24,201 bases of DNA from an uncultured Bdellovibrionales bacterium (GCA_937927435.1 CALBDW010000163.1:1-24201), one strand, 5' to 3'; positions 15,751-23,850 are shown, counted from the first letter of the stretch. Translations and numbers: made by a program. Notes: a model not told the origin generated them from the letters alone.

Positions 15751-16834
15751 GAAGTTCGAGCGGGCCCGGATCCACGTCCGGGCCTTTCTTCTTTTCCTTA
15801 CTCGGTTTTCCTTCGACCATCTGCGCTTTCTCGAAATTTTCGACAGCCAAAACCGCGAACAAGCGTTTTAAAACCGGCTCAAGCACTGTATCTTTGGCAC
15901 GATGATCAAGACCGCCGAGCGGAACGATCAGTCCGGGATAAGCGCTCGCTTCATACACGCTCACAACGCCGTCGTTGGGCCACTGCGCCCCGATCCACTC
16001 GTACGGAACGCGCAAGAACCTTGAAACCTGCCAGCGGTACGGGACCCCGACGACGCTGATCACAGCCATACCTTTCGGAACAGGCATCGGTTTTTGCCAA
16101 AGCGGAAAACCGGGCTCCGTTTCTTTCAAAGTGACGGCATTACGGCCCGCAAGCCACATCCGCAGCCGGAGCCAAGCCCCCAGCCAAAAACTCTCGTTGG
16201 CCATGCGACTCAACGCTGATCCGCCGCAAGCGCCGCAAACGCTGATCCAACCGAGAACGTTCTCAAGCTCGAACGGAACAGATTCCCCGTGGTTCCGGCT
16301 CACACATCGCTGGAGAACGTAGCGCATTTCGGCGCTCCCCTGGCCGTAACTCACGATCAAACGAGGCGTATTAGGAGCCTGCCTGAGGTATTCGGCGATC
16401 AGATGGGCATTGGCCGCCACTGAAAGCCTCGGATCGGTTTCGACAACATCCGTCTTGAACCCCAACTCTCGAGCCCAAGCCCGCCACGTGTCGGCGTGAG
16501 AGCCCCAGCGGCGGCCCGATTGCACGAAGTTACTGGCCACGATCGCAATCTCGATCCCGCCGGCACGTGCCTTCTGCCATCGACTCAAATCGAAAGATCT
16601 GAGTTTACGGATCAGAGCGCCGTGCGTGCCGGATTCCTGCAGCGACCGCAGATAAACAGCCGTCCCCAGTTCGACTCCCAGCTCTTCGGTGATATTGAGA
16701 AGCTCCGAGCGCGTCGGCTGACGACCATCGAAGGCCTCAAGGACCTGCTCCGCTTTTCGAGCCAATGCGACTTCGCTGAAGTCCGCCTTTTCCCGCGGGC
16801 GGAAAGCTTCAATGGATTCCCTTGGATCGTTCAT
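15737..16834 (-). CDS. Alpha/beta-hydrolase-fold protein with Gly at the nucleophile position
   Basis: The 365-residue protein has a helical N-terminus (about 1-85) and a hydrolase-like core. Strand GIEIAIVASNF is followed by the nucleophile-elbow region RLIVSYGQGSAEMR; related proteins read SYSxG, whereas here the central residue is Gly164 (codon GGC, 16345-16343). The VCGACGGSAL loop, PNDGVVS with candidate acid Asp288, and LDHRAKD with candidate base His311 are kept. No signal peptide is seen. It may therefore be a non-catalytic hydrolase relative; Ser167 nearby could be an alternative nucleophile. ATG 16834 is five nt after the lipoprotein stop; TTG 16843 is an alternative, so the pair is probably coupled. 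The C-terminal tail (KEKKKGPDVDPGP) is encoded by the opposing terminator hairpin. Confidence 0.72.
   Translation of the reverse strand: MNDPRESIEAFRPREKADFSEVALARKAEQVLEAFDGRQPTRSELLNITEELGVELGTAVYLRSLQESGTHGALIRKLRSFDLSRWQKARAGGIEIAIVASNFVQSGRRWGSHADTWRAWARELGFKTDVVETDPRLSVAANAHLIAEYLRQAPNTPRLIVSYGQGSAEMRYVLQRCVSRNHGESVPFELENVLGWISVCGACGGSALSRMANESFWLGAWLRLRMWLAGRNAVTLKETEPGFPLWQKPMPVPKGMAVISVVGVPYRWQVSRFLRVPYEWIGAQWPNDGVVSVYEASAYPGLIVPLGGLDHRAKDTVLEPVLKRLFAVLAVENFEKAQMVEGKPSKEKKKGPDVDPGPLELLTDS
15763..15797 (+). terminator. Intrinsic terminator of the deoxyhypusine-synthase-like gene
   Basis: GGCCCGGA (15763-15770) and TCCGGGCC (15777-15784) form a perfect 8-bp GC-rich stem with a 6-nt loop, followed by TTTCTTCTTTTCC. 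It begins 13 nt after the stop codon and lies wholly within the coding sequence of the convergent gene, where it encodes the C-terminal GPDVDPGP. Confidence 0.85.
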
Positions 16835-16839
16835 GTCCT

Positions 16840-17424
16840 TCAATTACCGCCGGAACGTTGATCATGTTGGCGTGCTTTCAGTTCCGCCTTACAAATAGCG
16901 ACCTTCTCTTCGTATTCGTCTTGTCGCTTTTGCAAAATCGTCTTGTAGGTCCGAAAGCGCGCGATGCGGTCCTTCAACATTTCTTCCGAAACGGCCACGA
17001 GCTTTTGCGATTCGTCCAACCCTATGTTGAACTCCTCCTCCTTCTCGGTCACCCGCTCGATCGGCTCCGTCCAAGTCAATTTGCCGTCCCCGCCGTTGGC
17101 TTTATCAGCCAGTTGCAACCGACACTCACGCAAAACGCCATAAAGGCCGAGGCTTCCGTATTTGCGGTTGCCGTAAACGCGGTCTTCGAGCTCATAAACC
17201 TCGTTTTGCAAGGCCCGCAGTTCCTCGCTCATCATGACCTTGCGTTGAACGACCATGTTGCCGTCTTTCACGCCGAGCACGGTGTCTCCCGAAATCCGCT
17301 CGCTGTTATCGATTTTCGTGTCGATTTCCTTCGCCTTGTGCGGATTATGCGAGCACGCCGCAACTAAACAAATCACAACAGCGGCACCAAGACGACTTTG
17401 TACGGCGGGTTTAAAAATTCCCAT
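16840..17424 (-). CDS. Lipoprotein with a coiled-coil C-terminus
   Basis: The 194-residue product begins MGIFKPAVQSRLGAAVVICLVAAC, a lipoprotein signal peptide with lipobox LVAAC, so it should be acylated on that Cys and exported. The mature part starts SHNPHKAKEID and is strongly charged and helical, with likely coiled coils near the middle (SEELRALQNEVYELEDRVYG) and at the end (LQKRQDEYEEKVAICKAEL). No enzyme motif is seen and I do not recognise the family. ATG 17424 has GGAGG five nt upstream, which decides the start over longer in-frame options. It is directly followed by the hydrolase-fold gene and faces lysA across a 137-nt divergent gap. Confidence 0.82.
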   Translation of the reverse strand: MGIFKPAVQSRLGAAVVICLVAACSHNPHKAKEIDTKIDNSERISGDTVLGVKDGNMVVQRKVMMSEELRALQNEVYELEDRVYGNRKYGSLGLYGVLRECRLQLADKANGGDGKLTWTEPIERVTEKEEEFNIGLDESQKLVAVSEEMLKDRIARFRTYKTILQKRQDEYEEKVAICKAELKARQHDQRSGGN

Positions 17425-17457
17425 ATGACCCTCCACAGACAGGCTGCTCGTCTTTTG

Positions 17458-17486
17458 AGCGTATCCGGCGCTTCCTGGCGTCTCAA
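17458..17486 (-). promoter_or_regulatory. Possible promoter of the lipoprotein-hydrolase pair
   Basis: On the minus strand TTGAGA (17486-17481) matches 5 of 6 of the -35 consensus. TACGCT (17463-17458) lies 17 nt downstream and matches only 3 of 6 of the -10. Confidence 0.28.
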
Positions 17487-17561
17487 GAAGTATTGCGGCG
17501 CAAAGCCTCTGGGAAAACAAAAAACTGGCGGGGACGAAATCCGGCCTGCATACTGAAGCTA

Positions 17562-18782
17562 ATGGCGTTTTTTTATATCGACGGAAGCCTCAAAGTCGGA
17601 ACACCCGATCGGCATCTTGATGTCGAAGCCCTCGCGCGCTCCGCGGAAGGTCCAGCGTACATCTACGACCTCGATTCCGTCGAACGCCGACTATTGACTC
17701 TACAAGACGCTCTCAACGGGCTAGCGCACTCGATTCACTTCGCGATGAAGGCGAACAGCCACCCCGAAATCCTTCGATGCCTTCACAAGCTCGGCGCTGG
17801 GGTCGATACCGTTTCGGGGGGCGAAATCCGCAAGGCCGTCGCCGCTGGAATACCGCCGGAACACATCGTTTTTTCGGGTGTCGCGAAAACCCGTTCCGAA
17901 ATCGAATACGCCCTTCAACTCGGCATCAAACAGCTCAACATCGAAAGCCCGCAAGAACTGGACCGAATCGGCACCATCGCCGCGCAAACAAAACGCGTCG
18001 CAGACGTGGCGTTCCGTTTAAACCCGGACGTCAACCCCCAGACCCATCCGTACATCACGACGGGCTTCCGCGAGAATAAGTTCGGGATGGACGAGTCCTT
18101 TTTTCCGGAACTTATCGCCATCCTCAGTAAATACAGGGAAAACCTCCGGCTCCGCGGATTGACGATTCACATCGGTTCGCTCCTTTTCGATATCGGAGTC
18201 ATTCGCGAGGCGATTGAAAAAACCGTCAAAGTACATCGAAAGCTTGAGAAAATGGGATTCCGGCTCGACCGGCTCGATATCGGCGGCGGTCTCGGCATCC
18301 GCTACGAAACCGACGACGAAACTGAGGAACTCGAACTAATCAAGTCCTATGGAGATATGGTCCGTGAAACCACCCAAGGTCTCGACGTGGAAATTCTCAC
18401 TGAGCCGGGCCGCATCATCGTGGGACGTGCGGGAATCTTGGTCGGCGAAGTCCAATACTTAAAGAGTTCGCCGGCGAAGAACTTCCTCATCCTCGACACG
18501 GGAATGCACCATTTGCTTCGCCCCGCGCTTTACGGCGCCCAACACCGCGTTTTACCCGTGCGACCCCGTGCCGGTAAACGACGCCTTTACGACGTCGTGG
18601 GACCGATTTGCGAATCTTCCGACTTTCTCGCGAAAAATGTCGAATTGGGCCCTGTCGCGCAAGGCGATCTGATCGCAATCGCCGACGCCGGAGCTTACGG
18701 ATTCACCATGGCCAGTCGATACAACGCCCACGAACTTCCGCGAGAAATCGTCGTTCACTCAGGCGCCGTACTGAAGTCCTGA
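17562..18782 (+). CDS. lysA: Diaminopimelate decarboxylase
   Basis: The 406-residue protein is a fold-type III PLP decarboxylase that converts meso-diaminopimelate to lysine, the last step of lysine biosynthesis. Visible motifs: HFAMKAN with PLP Lys63, GVDTVSGGE, HIGS (203-206), GGGLGI (241-246), EPGR (281-284), GPICESSDFL with active-site Cys350-Glu351, and GAYGFTMASRYNAHELP with Tyr379. HIGS is followed by Leu where many members have Gln. The CESSD block favours diaminopimelate over carboxynorspermidine as substrate. ATG 17562 fits the usual N-terminus (MAFFYIDG) though its ribosome site is weak (GAAG). It is divergent from the lipoprotein gene. Confidence 0.92.
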   Translation: MAFFYIDGSLKVGTPDRHLDVEALARSAEGPAYIYDLDSVERRLLTLQDALNGLAHSIHFAMKANSHPEILRCLHKLGAGVDTVSGGEIRKAVAAGIPPEHIVFSGVAKTRSEIEYALQLGIKQLNIESPQELDRIGTIAAQTKRVADVAFRLNPDVNPQTHPYITTGFRENKFGMDESFFPELIAILSKYRENLRLRGLTIHIGSLLFDIGVIREAIEKTVKVHRKLEKMGFRLDRLDIGGGLGIRYETDDETEELELIKSYGDMVRETTQGLDVEILTEPGRIIVGRAGILVGEVQYLKSSPAKNFLILDTGMHHLLRPALYGAQHRVLPVRPRAGKRRLYDVVGPICESSDFLAKNVELGPVAQGDLIAIADAGAYGFTMASRYNAHELPREIVVHSGAVLKS

Positions 18783-18794
18783 TCTAATCCCATT

Positions 18795-18818
18795 AAATCT
18801 AACCGCATTATTAGATTT
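18795..18818 (+). repeat. 8-bp inverted repeat after lysA
   Basis: AAATCTAA (18795-18802) and TTAGATTT (18811-18818) are perfect complements around an 8-nt spacer. The stem is AT-rich and the T-run is short (TTTTC), so it may be a weak terminator for lysA or an operator for the next gene. A partial third copy (ATCTAAT) lies at 18782-18788. Confidence 0.45.
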
Positions 18819-18845
18819 TCGTTCGGCTCTTTCGCAAATTCATCT

Positions 18846-20963
18846 ATGATGATCAAGATGGAACCAGCGGCGAAAAATCAGAGTCAATGGAATATGTTTA
18901 AGCTCACAGTCTTCAGCCTGATCGCTTCCCTCTCATTCACACTTAATTCCGCCTACGCACAATCGGACGCGGCGAACGAAACGCCACCGGTTGCGGAAGA
19001 ATCGCAGGAATCCGCCCCTGCGACACCGACGCAAGAAACAGCACTCCCTTCTGAGGAACCGCAAGAGGCCGAACAAAACACCGGCGGGGAAGGCGACTTC
19101 CAATGGCCGCTGCGTTTCGATCCTCAAGACAACAAATTGAGCATCCACAACCCGCAGCTAAAATACATGATGACCCCGAACATGCTGGATCTCGGCGGCC
19201 TGGTCATCAAGGCGTCGTCAATCGGGATGCATGTTTCGCAGATTCCCCGCGAACGGGCCCCGGTGAGGTTTGAAAACAGCGCGAACAAAGGAAAATACGT
19301 CACAATCGTCTCCTTCCGTTGGCCGCGAGAACTCGCCCAGTCCGGATTGCTCACGATCGAAACCCTTGCTCAACAAGTTGTGTGGCAAAAAGAAGTGAAC
19401 CGGGCCGAGACCAAAAAATGGTTGAACAGCCTCGACTATGCATCTGGGGAAATGAAAGCAGGCCATGAGGCCAGCGGCTATGGAGTCATCAACCCAGACC
19501 CCACGGAGTTCCAGTTCCTCTTCACAAGAAACTCCCAATTCCGCATGTGCTTTTCGCAGGCTCTGGAAACGGGTGAAAAACTGCGGGCCTGCAGTCCTCT
19601 TTACCACGCTCAAACTCAGAACGAACGCACCCGCCTGAGTTTAGCGCGTCTCAACACTCGCCCCGCAGTCGGCGTTTTTCTCGACGGCAGAAAGCTCGAA
19701 AATGCGAGCATTATTAACTTCGCGGGGAACCGTCTCATTGAAATCAAAGTCGTTTTCGGCAACTACGCCACGATCGACTTAGCCAGCCGGCCTTTTGACC
19801 CGCAGCTGATCGACGTCGTCGAAAGCAAGGATGGCTCCGAGATCATTCTAACCGGCTCGGGCTCCAAGCCTCTTGGCGGACGCTCCCGAATCATCGCAAA
19901 GCCGATCACACACTTCTGGGCCCCGACCGGAATCGATCAGGATTTAATCTGGCAAATCGCCTTGCCGCGCGAGAGCCCCACAATTCGCGTGCCGGGTTCG
20001 TTCAACATTCCGTTCACTCTGTATTTCTCGGGCCCCAAGATCCCGAGTGAGAGAGACCGCATCTATATCCGTCAAACCCGCTCGAGCGGCACCTACTCGG
20101 AATCTCCGAAAGTTTTCGGTTACGTTCCCTCGGGCGGCGACATCACAAGCGAGGAGTATTCCGCACGGAAACTTGACTCTAAACATTTTGAGTGGACCTT
20201 CGCAGCACCCCAACAAGGGGCGAGAAACCGTGCTCGGATAACGGTACACCATCCCAACGGGCAACCCTGGGTCGCACACTACGAAATGTTCCGTTCGTAT
20301 CCTTACGAGATCAGCGCCCGCCTGACCGGAATCCTCTCCACGGATTTCACGTTCATCGTTTTGGGCGAGACCTCCGCGAATATCTGGTTCGAGACCCTGC
20401 CCTTCACCGAATCGCCGCTCTTTTCCAAGCAGCGCTGGGGAATCGGACTTAAGTACCATCAATCGCTGACAGCCATCGAAAGCAGCAATGACGCGCGGAT
20501 CGACCGCTACTCGGTCCTCAACGCCGATCTCCGCTACCATCTACTCCCGGGTGTCTGGCATCGGGATGAAATCTTCGGGATCTCGATCGGATTTCAACAA
20601 ACAGCGTTGTCGGGCCCAAAAGTCGGCGACCACACCGTTCAATACCTTGGCCTAGGCGGATACTGGGCCCGTACAATGCCGAAAATCTTCGACGACCTGT
20701 TTAATCTTCTGCCGTTCATGGATTATCCGAAATACGTCGACATGGATTTCACCGTATACCCGACGACTTTGACATCCGGCTACAAGGCAGGGGTCACGTT
20801 CAACTTGAATTTCCATGGACGCGTGTTCTGGACCGAGCGTTTCTATGGCGAAGCAGGTTTCGGAATCCGGCAAACCGCGTTTTCTTTCAGGCCGGTTACG
20901 AGAGAGCGGAGCGCTTCGCTCTCCGCAGCGTATGGAACGATGGGTTTCGGCTACAGGTTCTGA
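18846..20963 (+). CDS. Large outer-membrane protein with C-terminal barrel, unknown family
   Basis: I do not recognise this protein of up to 705 residues. A signal peptide is visible in MFKLTVFSLIASLSF...AYAQ, starting at residue 17 of the longest frame, so ATG 18894 may be the true start; a -10-like TATGAT at 18845-18850 supports that. After cleavage comes an acidic Pro/Glu/Gln-rich linker (about 40-80). A central soluble region (about 85-490) contains beta-rich segments and the GSFNIPFTLYFSGPKIP and FGYVPSGGDITSEEY stretches. The final 200 residues have barrel-like strands ending FGYRF, with a C-terminal Phe. A surface or periplasm-facing domain tethered to a barrel is inferred. It is flanked by lysA and fadD and followed by a hairpin terminator. 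Confidence 0.78.
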   Translation: MMIKMEPAAKNQSQWNMFKLTVFSLIASLSFTLNSAYAQSDAANETPPVAEESQESAPATPTQETALPSEEPQEAEQNTGGEGDFQWPLRFDPQDNKLSIHNPQLKYMMTPNMLDLGGLVIKASSIGMHVSQIPRERAPVRFENSANKGKYVTIVSFRWPRELAQSGLLTIETLAQQVVWQKEVNRAETKKWLNSLDYASGEMKAGHEASGYGVINPDPTEFQFLFTRNSQFRMCFSQALETGEKLRACSPLYHAQTQNERTRLSLARLNTRPAVGVFLDGRKLENASIINFAGNRLIEIKVVFGNYATIDLASRPFDPQLIDVVESKDGSEIILTGSGSKPLGGRSRIIAKPITHFWAPTGIDQDLIWQIALPRESPTIRVPGSFNIPFTLYFSGPKIPSERDRIYIRQTRSSGTYSESPKVFGYVPSGGDITSEEYSARKLDSKHFEWTFAAPQQGARNRARITVHHPNGQPWVAHYEMFRSYPYEISARLTGILSTDFTFIVLGETSANIWFETLPFTESPLFSKQRWGIGLKYHQSLTAIESSNDARIDRYSVLNADLRYHLLPGVWHRDEIFGISIGFQQTALSGPKVGDHTVQYLGLGGYWARTMPKIFDDLFNLLPFMDYPKYVDMDFTVYPTTLTSGYKAGVTFNLNFHGRVFWTERFYGEAGFGIRQTAFSFRPVTRERSASLSAAYGTMGFGYRF

Positions 20964-20998
20964 ACACGACATTCTTCTCACGTCCGGACGCTCCTAGC

Positions 20999-21026
20999 GA
21001 GAGCCTCTTAGGGGCTCTCCTTCTTT
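20999..21026 (+). terminator. Hairpin terminator after the outer-membrane protein gene
   Basis: GAGAGCC (20999-21005) pairs with GGCTCTC (21013-21019), followed by CCTTCTTT. A second copy of AGCGAGAGCC (first 20996-21005, second 21028-21037) could compete for the same arm, so an alternative hairpin is possible. Confidence 0.6.
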
Positions 21027-21120
21027 GAGCGAGAGCCGGGACTAATTCTTGAGCAATCATCCGAAATACCATAACCTCATTTCAAACCTTGTTGACCACT
21101 CAATAAAAGGGGTGAAGGCG

Positions 21121-22845
21121 ATGGAAACTTCAGCCAAGAAAAATGCGGACCCGCAACCTTTTTGGGTGAAAAGTTACCCGAAAAACGTACCCCCGTCGAT
21201 CGACGAAAAAATCGAAAAATATTCTTCCGTCCTCGACGTTTTCGAAGAAGCTTGCGAACGTTTCCCCACCCGCCCCGCGTTCACGAACTTCGGTCATACG
21301 ATCACCTACAGCGAACTGAACCGGAAAGCTGAGATCTTCGCCGCCTATCTGCAGAATGAACTCAAATTAAAAAAAGGCGATCGCATCGCCATCCAGATGC
21401 CCAACCTTCTGCAGTACCCAGTGGTGATGTACGGCGCGCTCAAAGCGGGCCTGGTCATCGTTAACACGAACCCGCTCTACACCGAGCGCGAAATGAAACA
21501 TCAATTCAATGACGCGGGCGTCACGGCGATCGTCATCGTGGCGAATTTCGCGCGCCAGCTGCAAAATATTCTGAACGAAACCTCGATCCGCCACGTGATC
21601 ATCACCGAAATCGGCGACCTTTTGCCGTTCCCCAAAAACTACCTCGTCAACACGGTCGTCAAGTACGTAAAAAAGATGGTTCCGCCGTATTCGATTCCCG
21701 ACGCCATCCCATTTAAAACGGTGATGGAAAAAGGCGCGGCGATGACTTATCACAAAGTCTCGATGTCACTCGATGAAATCGCTTTCTTGCAATACACCGG
21801 CGGCACCACGGGGGTTTCGAAAGGCGCCATGCTCACTCACCGGAACATGGTCGCGAACATGCTCCAAGTCTACGAATGGATGAAAGTCAGACTGATTGAA
21901 GGTGAAGAGATCGGAGTCTGCGCCTTGCCGCTGTACCATATTTTCGCGCTCACGGTACACGGCATGGCGCTCGTGGCCTTCGGCGCCCACAACATTTTGA
22001 TCACGAATCCGAAAGAATTGAAAACGTTCGTCAAGGACATCCGGAAGTACAAGTTCACGGTCACAACGGGTGTCAACACGCTCTTCAATGCACTTCTCAA
22101 CTATCCTGAGTTCGCCAAGCTCGATTTCTCGAGCCTGAAAGTCAGCGTGGCGGGTGGGATGGCCCTACAGAGCGCGGTGGCCCAACGGTGGCGTGAGGTA
22201 ACAAAGTCGCTTCTCATTGAAGGCTACGGACTCACGGAGGCCTCCCCGGTCGTTTGCGCCAACCCAATCGACGGCACGGACCGTGTCGGTACCATCGGCC
22301 TCCCGCTTCCCTCGACGCTGGTCAAACTCGTCGATGACAGCGGAAATGAAGCCAAGTCGGGCGAGCCCGGGGAGCTTTGCGTGAAAGGCCCGCAGGTCAT
22401 GAAAGGCTACTGGCAGCGACCTGACGAAACCTCCAAGATCCTCACTGAGGACGGCTGGCTGAAAACCGGCGACATCGCAGTTTTCGACGCCGACGGCTTC
22501 GTGAAAATCGTCGACCGGAAGAAAGACATGATCCTCGTATCCGGCTTTAACGTTTATCCCAACGAAGTCGAGGACGCGATCGCGACGCATCCTGGCGTTC
22601 TCGAGGTTGCCGCAATCGGAGTTCCAAGCGAGCGCTCCGGTGAAGTCGTGAAAGTCTTCGTCGTCAAGAAAGACCCGGCATTGACGGAGCAGGATGTGAT
22701 CGAACACGCGCGTAAGACGCTGACCAACTATAAGGTACCAAAGTTCGTGGAATTCCGCACGGAACTCCCTAAGACCAACGTCGGCAAAATCCTCCGCCGG
22801 GCCTTGAAAGAAGAGGAAGCCGCGAAAGCCCAAAACAAACAGTAA
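21121..22845 (+). CDS. fadD: Long-chain fatty acid-CoA ligase
   Basis: The 574-residue protein is very close to E. coli FadD (561 residues) along its length. Shared stretches include RIAIQMPNLLQYPV, VNTNPLYTEREM, the AMP-binding loop YTGGTTGVSKGAML (about 225-238), GVNTLFNALLN, GYGLTEASP (about 367), GWLKTGDIA, RKKDMILVSGFNVYPNE and the catalytic Lys region NVGKILRR (about 554). It activates long-chain fatty acids to acyl-CoA using ATP at the inner-membrane face, feeding degradation or phospholipid synthesis. ATG 21121 is preferred because AAGGGG lies about 8 nt upstream and the length fits; an in-frame TTG at 21049 would add 24 atypical residues. A strong terminator follows. Confidence 0.96.
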   Translation: METSAKKNADPQPFWVKSYPKNVPPSIDEKIEKYSSVLDVFEEACERFPTRPAFTNFGHTITYSELNRKAEIFAAYLQNELKLKKGDRIAIQMPNLLQYPVVMYGALKAGLVIVNTNPLYTEREMKHQFNDAGVTAIVIVANFARQLQNILNETSIRHVIITEIGDLLPFPKNYLVNTVVKYVKKMVPPYSIPDAIPFKTVMEKGAAMTYHKVSMSLDEIAFLQYTGGTTGVSKGAMLTHRNMVANMLQVYEWMKVRLIEGEEIGVCALPLYHIFALTVHGMALVAFGAHNILITNPKELKTFVKDIRKYKFTVTTGVNTLFNALLNYPEFAKLDFSSLKVSVAGGMALQSAVAQRWREVTKSLLIEGYGLTEASPVVCANPIDGTDRVGTIGLPLPSTLVKLVDDSGNEAKSGEPGELCVKGPQVMKGYWQRPDETSKILTEDGWLKTGDIAVFDADGFVKIVDRKKDMILVSGFNVYPNEVEDAIATHPGVLEVAAIGVPSERSGEVVKVFVVKKDPALTEQDVIEHARKTLTNYKVPKFVEFRTELPKTNVGKILRRALKEEEAAKAQNKQ

Positions 22846-22858
22846 AAACGTTCCATTC

Positions 22859-22888
22859 GGGACGCGCATACAGTCGCGTCCCTATTTT
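22859..22888 (+). terminator. Intrinsic terminator of fadD
   Basis: GGGACGCG (22859-22866) and CGCGTCCC (22875-22882) form a perfect 8-bp stem with an 8-nt loop, followed by TATTTT. Confidence 0.88.
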
Positions 22889-22889
22889 C

Positions 22890-22909
22890 CTGTGAAGATT
22901 CCGTCACAG
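22890..22909 (+). repeat. CTGTGA/TCACAG inverted repeat
   Basis: A 6-bp inverted repeat with an 8-nt centre lies upstream of the pentapeptide gene. The half-sites look like those of CRP/FNR proteins but the centre is two bases too long for a standard site. A dimeric regulator site is possible. Confidence 0.35.
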
Positions 22910-22958
22910 ATTATTCACCGTTTTCCTAAGCCAATCTTTCCCACTTTTCGCCTAAACT

Positions 22959-23006
22959 GAGGTCCGTCACCTCGCGCGTCACGCGCCCGAACGAGTACCA
23001 AGAGGT
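22959..23006 (+). promoter_or_regulatory. Tandem hairpins and possible ribosome-site switch before the pentapeptide gene
   Basis: GAGGT/ACCTC (22959-22973) is followed at once by GCGCG/CGCGC (22974-22986). The ribosome site of the gene carries the same GAGGTC (23002-23007) as the first arm, so ACCTC could pair with either. A -10-like TAAACT is at 22953-22958. Confidence 0.38.
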
Positions 23007-23013
23007 CAGATTC

Positions 23014-23511
23014 ATGAGACGCAATGGCTCCATTCTCGCGCACTCGAAAGCCAAACACCCGACCGCGAAGGAATCGGCGCCCCGGCTTGAGGAAGTCATT
23101 CAGGACGCCAGCGGGGAAAACTGGGACGAGGCGGCACTTAGCGCCATTGAATCACTGACCCATCCTGTGAAAGAAGACGTCAAACCGAACACGAAAGCGC
23201 CGACCGACGAGGAGGAATTTCCACGGCCGAATCTGACCAGAGCCGATCTCCATGGGGCCGACCTAAGAACGGCGGATTTAAGGGGCACGATCTTGACGAA
23301 AGCGAATCTATCCGAAGCGCGCCTTGACAAGGCGAAGCTCAACCGAGCCGATCTCCGCGGCGCCGATTTGAGGTCTTGCAACCTTTCAGAAGCCTCGCTC
23401 ACCGGCGCCAACCTTTACGGCGCTTTTTTCAACCAAAAGACCCGGCTTCCATTTGACAAGGCGGAAGCCATTCGGCGGGGAATGATCTTTTTCGACGTCG
23501 ATCCCGATTGA
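23014..23511 (+). CDS. Pentapeptide-repeat protein
   Basis: The 165-residue protein has a charged N-terminal region (1-72) with no signal peptide, then 13 consecutive pentapeptides of the A(D/N)LxX type (residues 73-137: NLTRA, DLHGA, DLRTA and so on), enough for about three turns of a right-handed quadrilateral beta-helix. The C-terminal cap (LPFDKAEAIRRGMIFF) is a common ending in this family. Known roles range from DNA mimicry that protects gyrase to scaffolding, and none can be assigned here. AGAGG about 8 nt before the ATG is the ribosome site. The stop is six bases from the stop of the convergent hpt gene. Confidence 0.85.
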   Translation: MRRNGSILAHSKAKHPTAKESAPRLEEVIQDASGENWDEAALSAIESLTHPVKEDVKPNTKAPTDEEEFPRPNLTRADLHGADLRTADLRGTILTKANLSEARLDKAKLNRADLRGADLRSCNLSEASLTGANLYGAFFNQKTRLPFDKAEAIRRGMIFFDVDPD

Positions 23512-23517
23512 ACAGGG

Positions 23518-23850
23518 TCATTGATCGTAAATAATTTTCACTCTATCGAGGTGATCGCGGATGGCGGCGATCAACGCTCGTGTTTCCGTTTCGTCTTCCC
23601 GCTCCGCAGCTTCCTCAAGGCTCCGACTCAAGACCTCCAACTGAAGGAAACCGTAAGGCCGACAAATCCCTTTCCAAGTGTGCGCGTGCCTGCGCAGGGT
23701 TTCGTAATCTTTGTTTTCAATCGCACGCTCCATATCGGCGAGTTCGTTTCGACGGTTCTCCATGAACGACGGAATAAGATCTTGCAGATCCGGATCGGGT
23801 CTCACTTCTAAGCCGTAACCGCCGACATCCGTTCCTGACTGTCCCTGCAT
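23518..23850 (-). CDS. Stand-alone histidine phosphotransfer (Hpt) protein
   Basis: This 110-residue protein is a single Hpt domain. The phosphosite is His57 in HAHTWKG, within a four-helix bundle pattern (DLIPSFMENRRNELADMERAIENKDYETLRRHAHTWKG, then LEVLSRSLEEAAER). Such proteins shuttle phosphoryl groups between receiver domains. ATG 23850 is fixed by a very strong ribosome site, GAGGAGG, five nt upstream; a longer reading frame to 24096 lacks any Hpt-like sequence and is rejected. Receiver partners could include the CheY-like protein in this window, but that is untested. Confidence 0.85.
   Translation of the reverse strand: MQGQSGTDVGGYGLEVRPDPDLQDLIPSFMENRRNELADMERAIENKDYETLRRHAHTWKGICRPYGFLQLEVLSRSLEEAAEREDETETRALIAAIRDHLDRVKIIYDQ

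Noticed and set aside
21049..21120. TTG start or short leader peptide upstream of fadD.
   Set aside because: There is no ribosome site, and the FadD family N-terminus fits the ATG at 21121.
22165..22869. Minus-strand open frame (234 codons) opposite fadD.
   Set aside because: It mirrors a strongly conserved gene and has no protein-like features of its own.
22891..22908. TGTGA...TCACA resembling a CRP/FNR site.
   Set aside because: The centre is 8 nt rather than 6 (CRP) or 4 (FNR), so I list it only as an inverted repeat.
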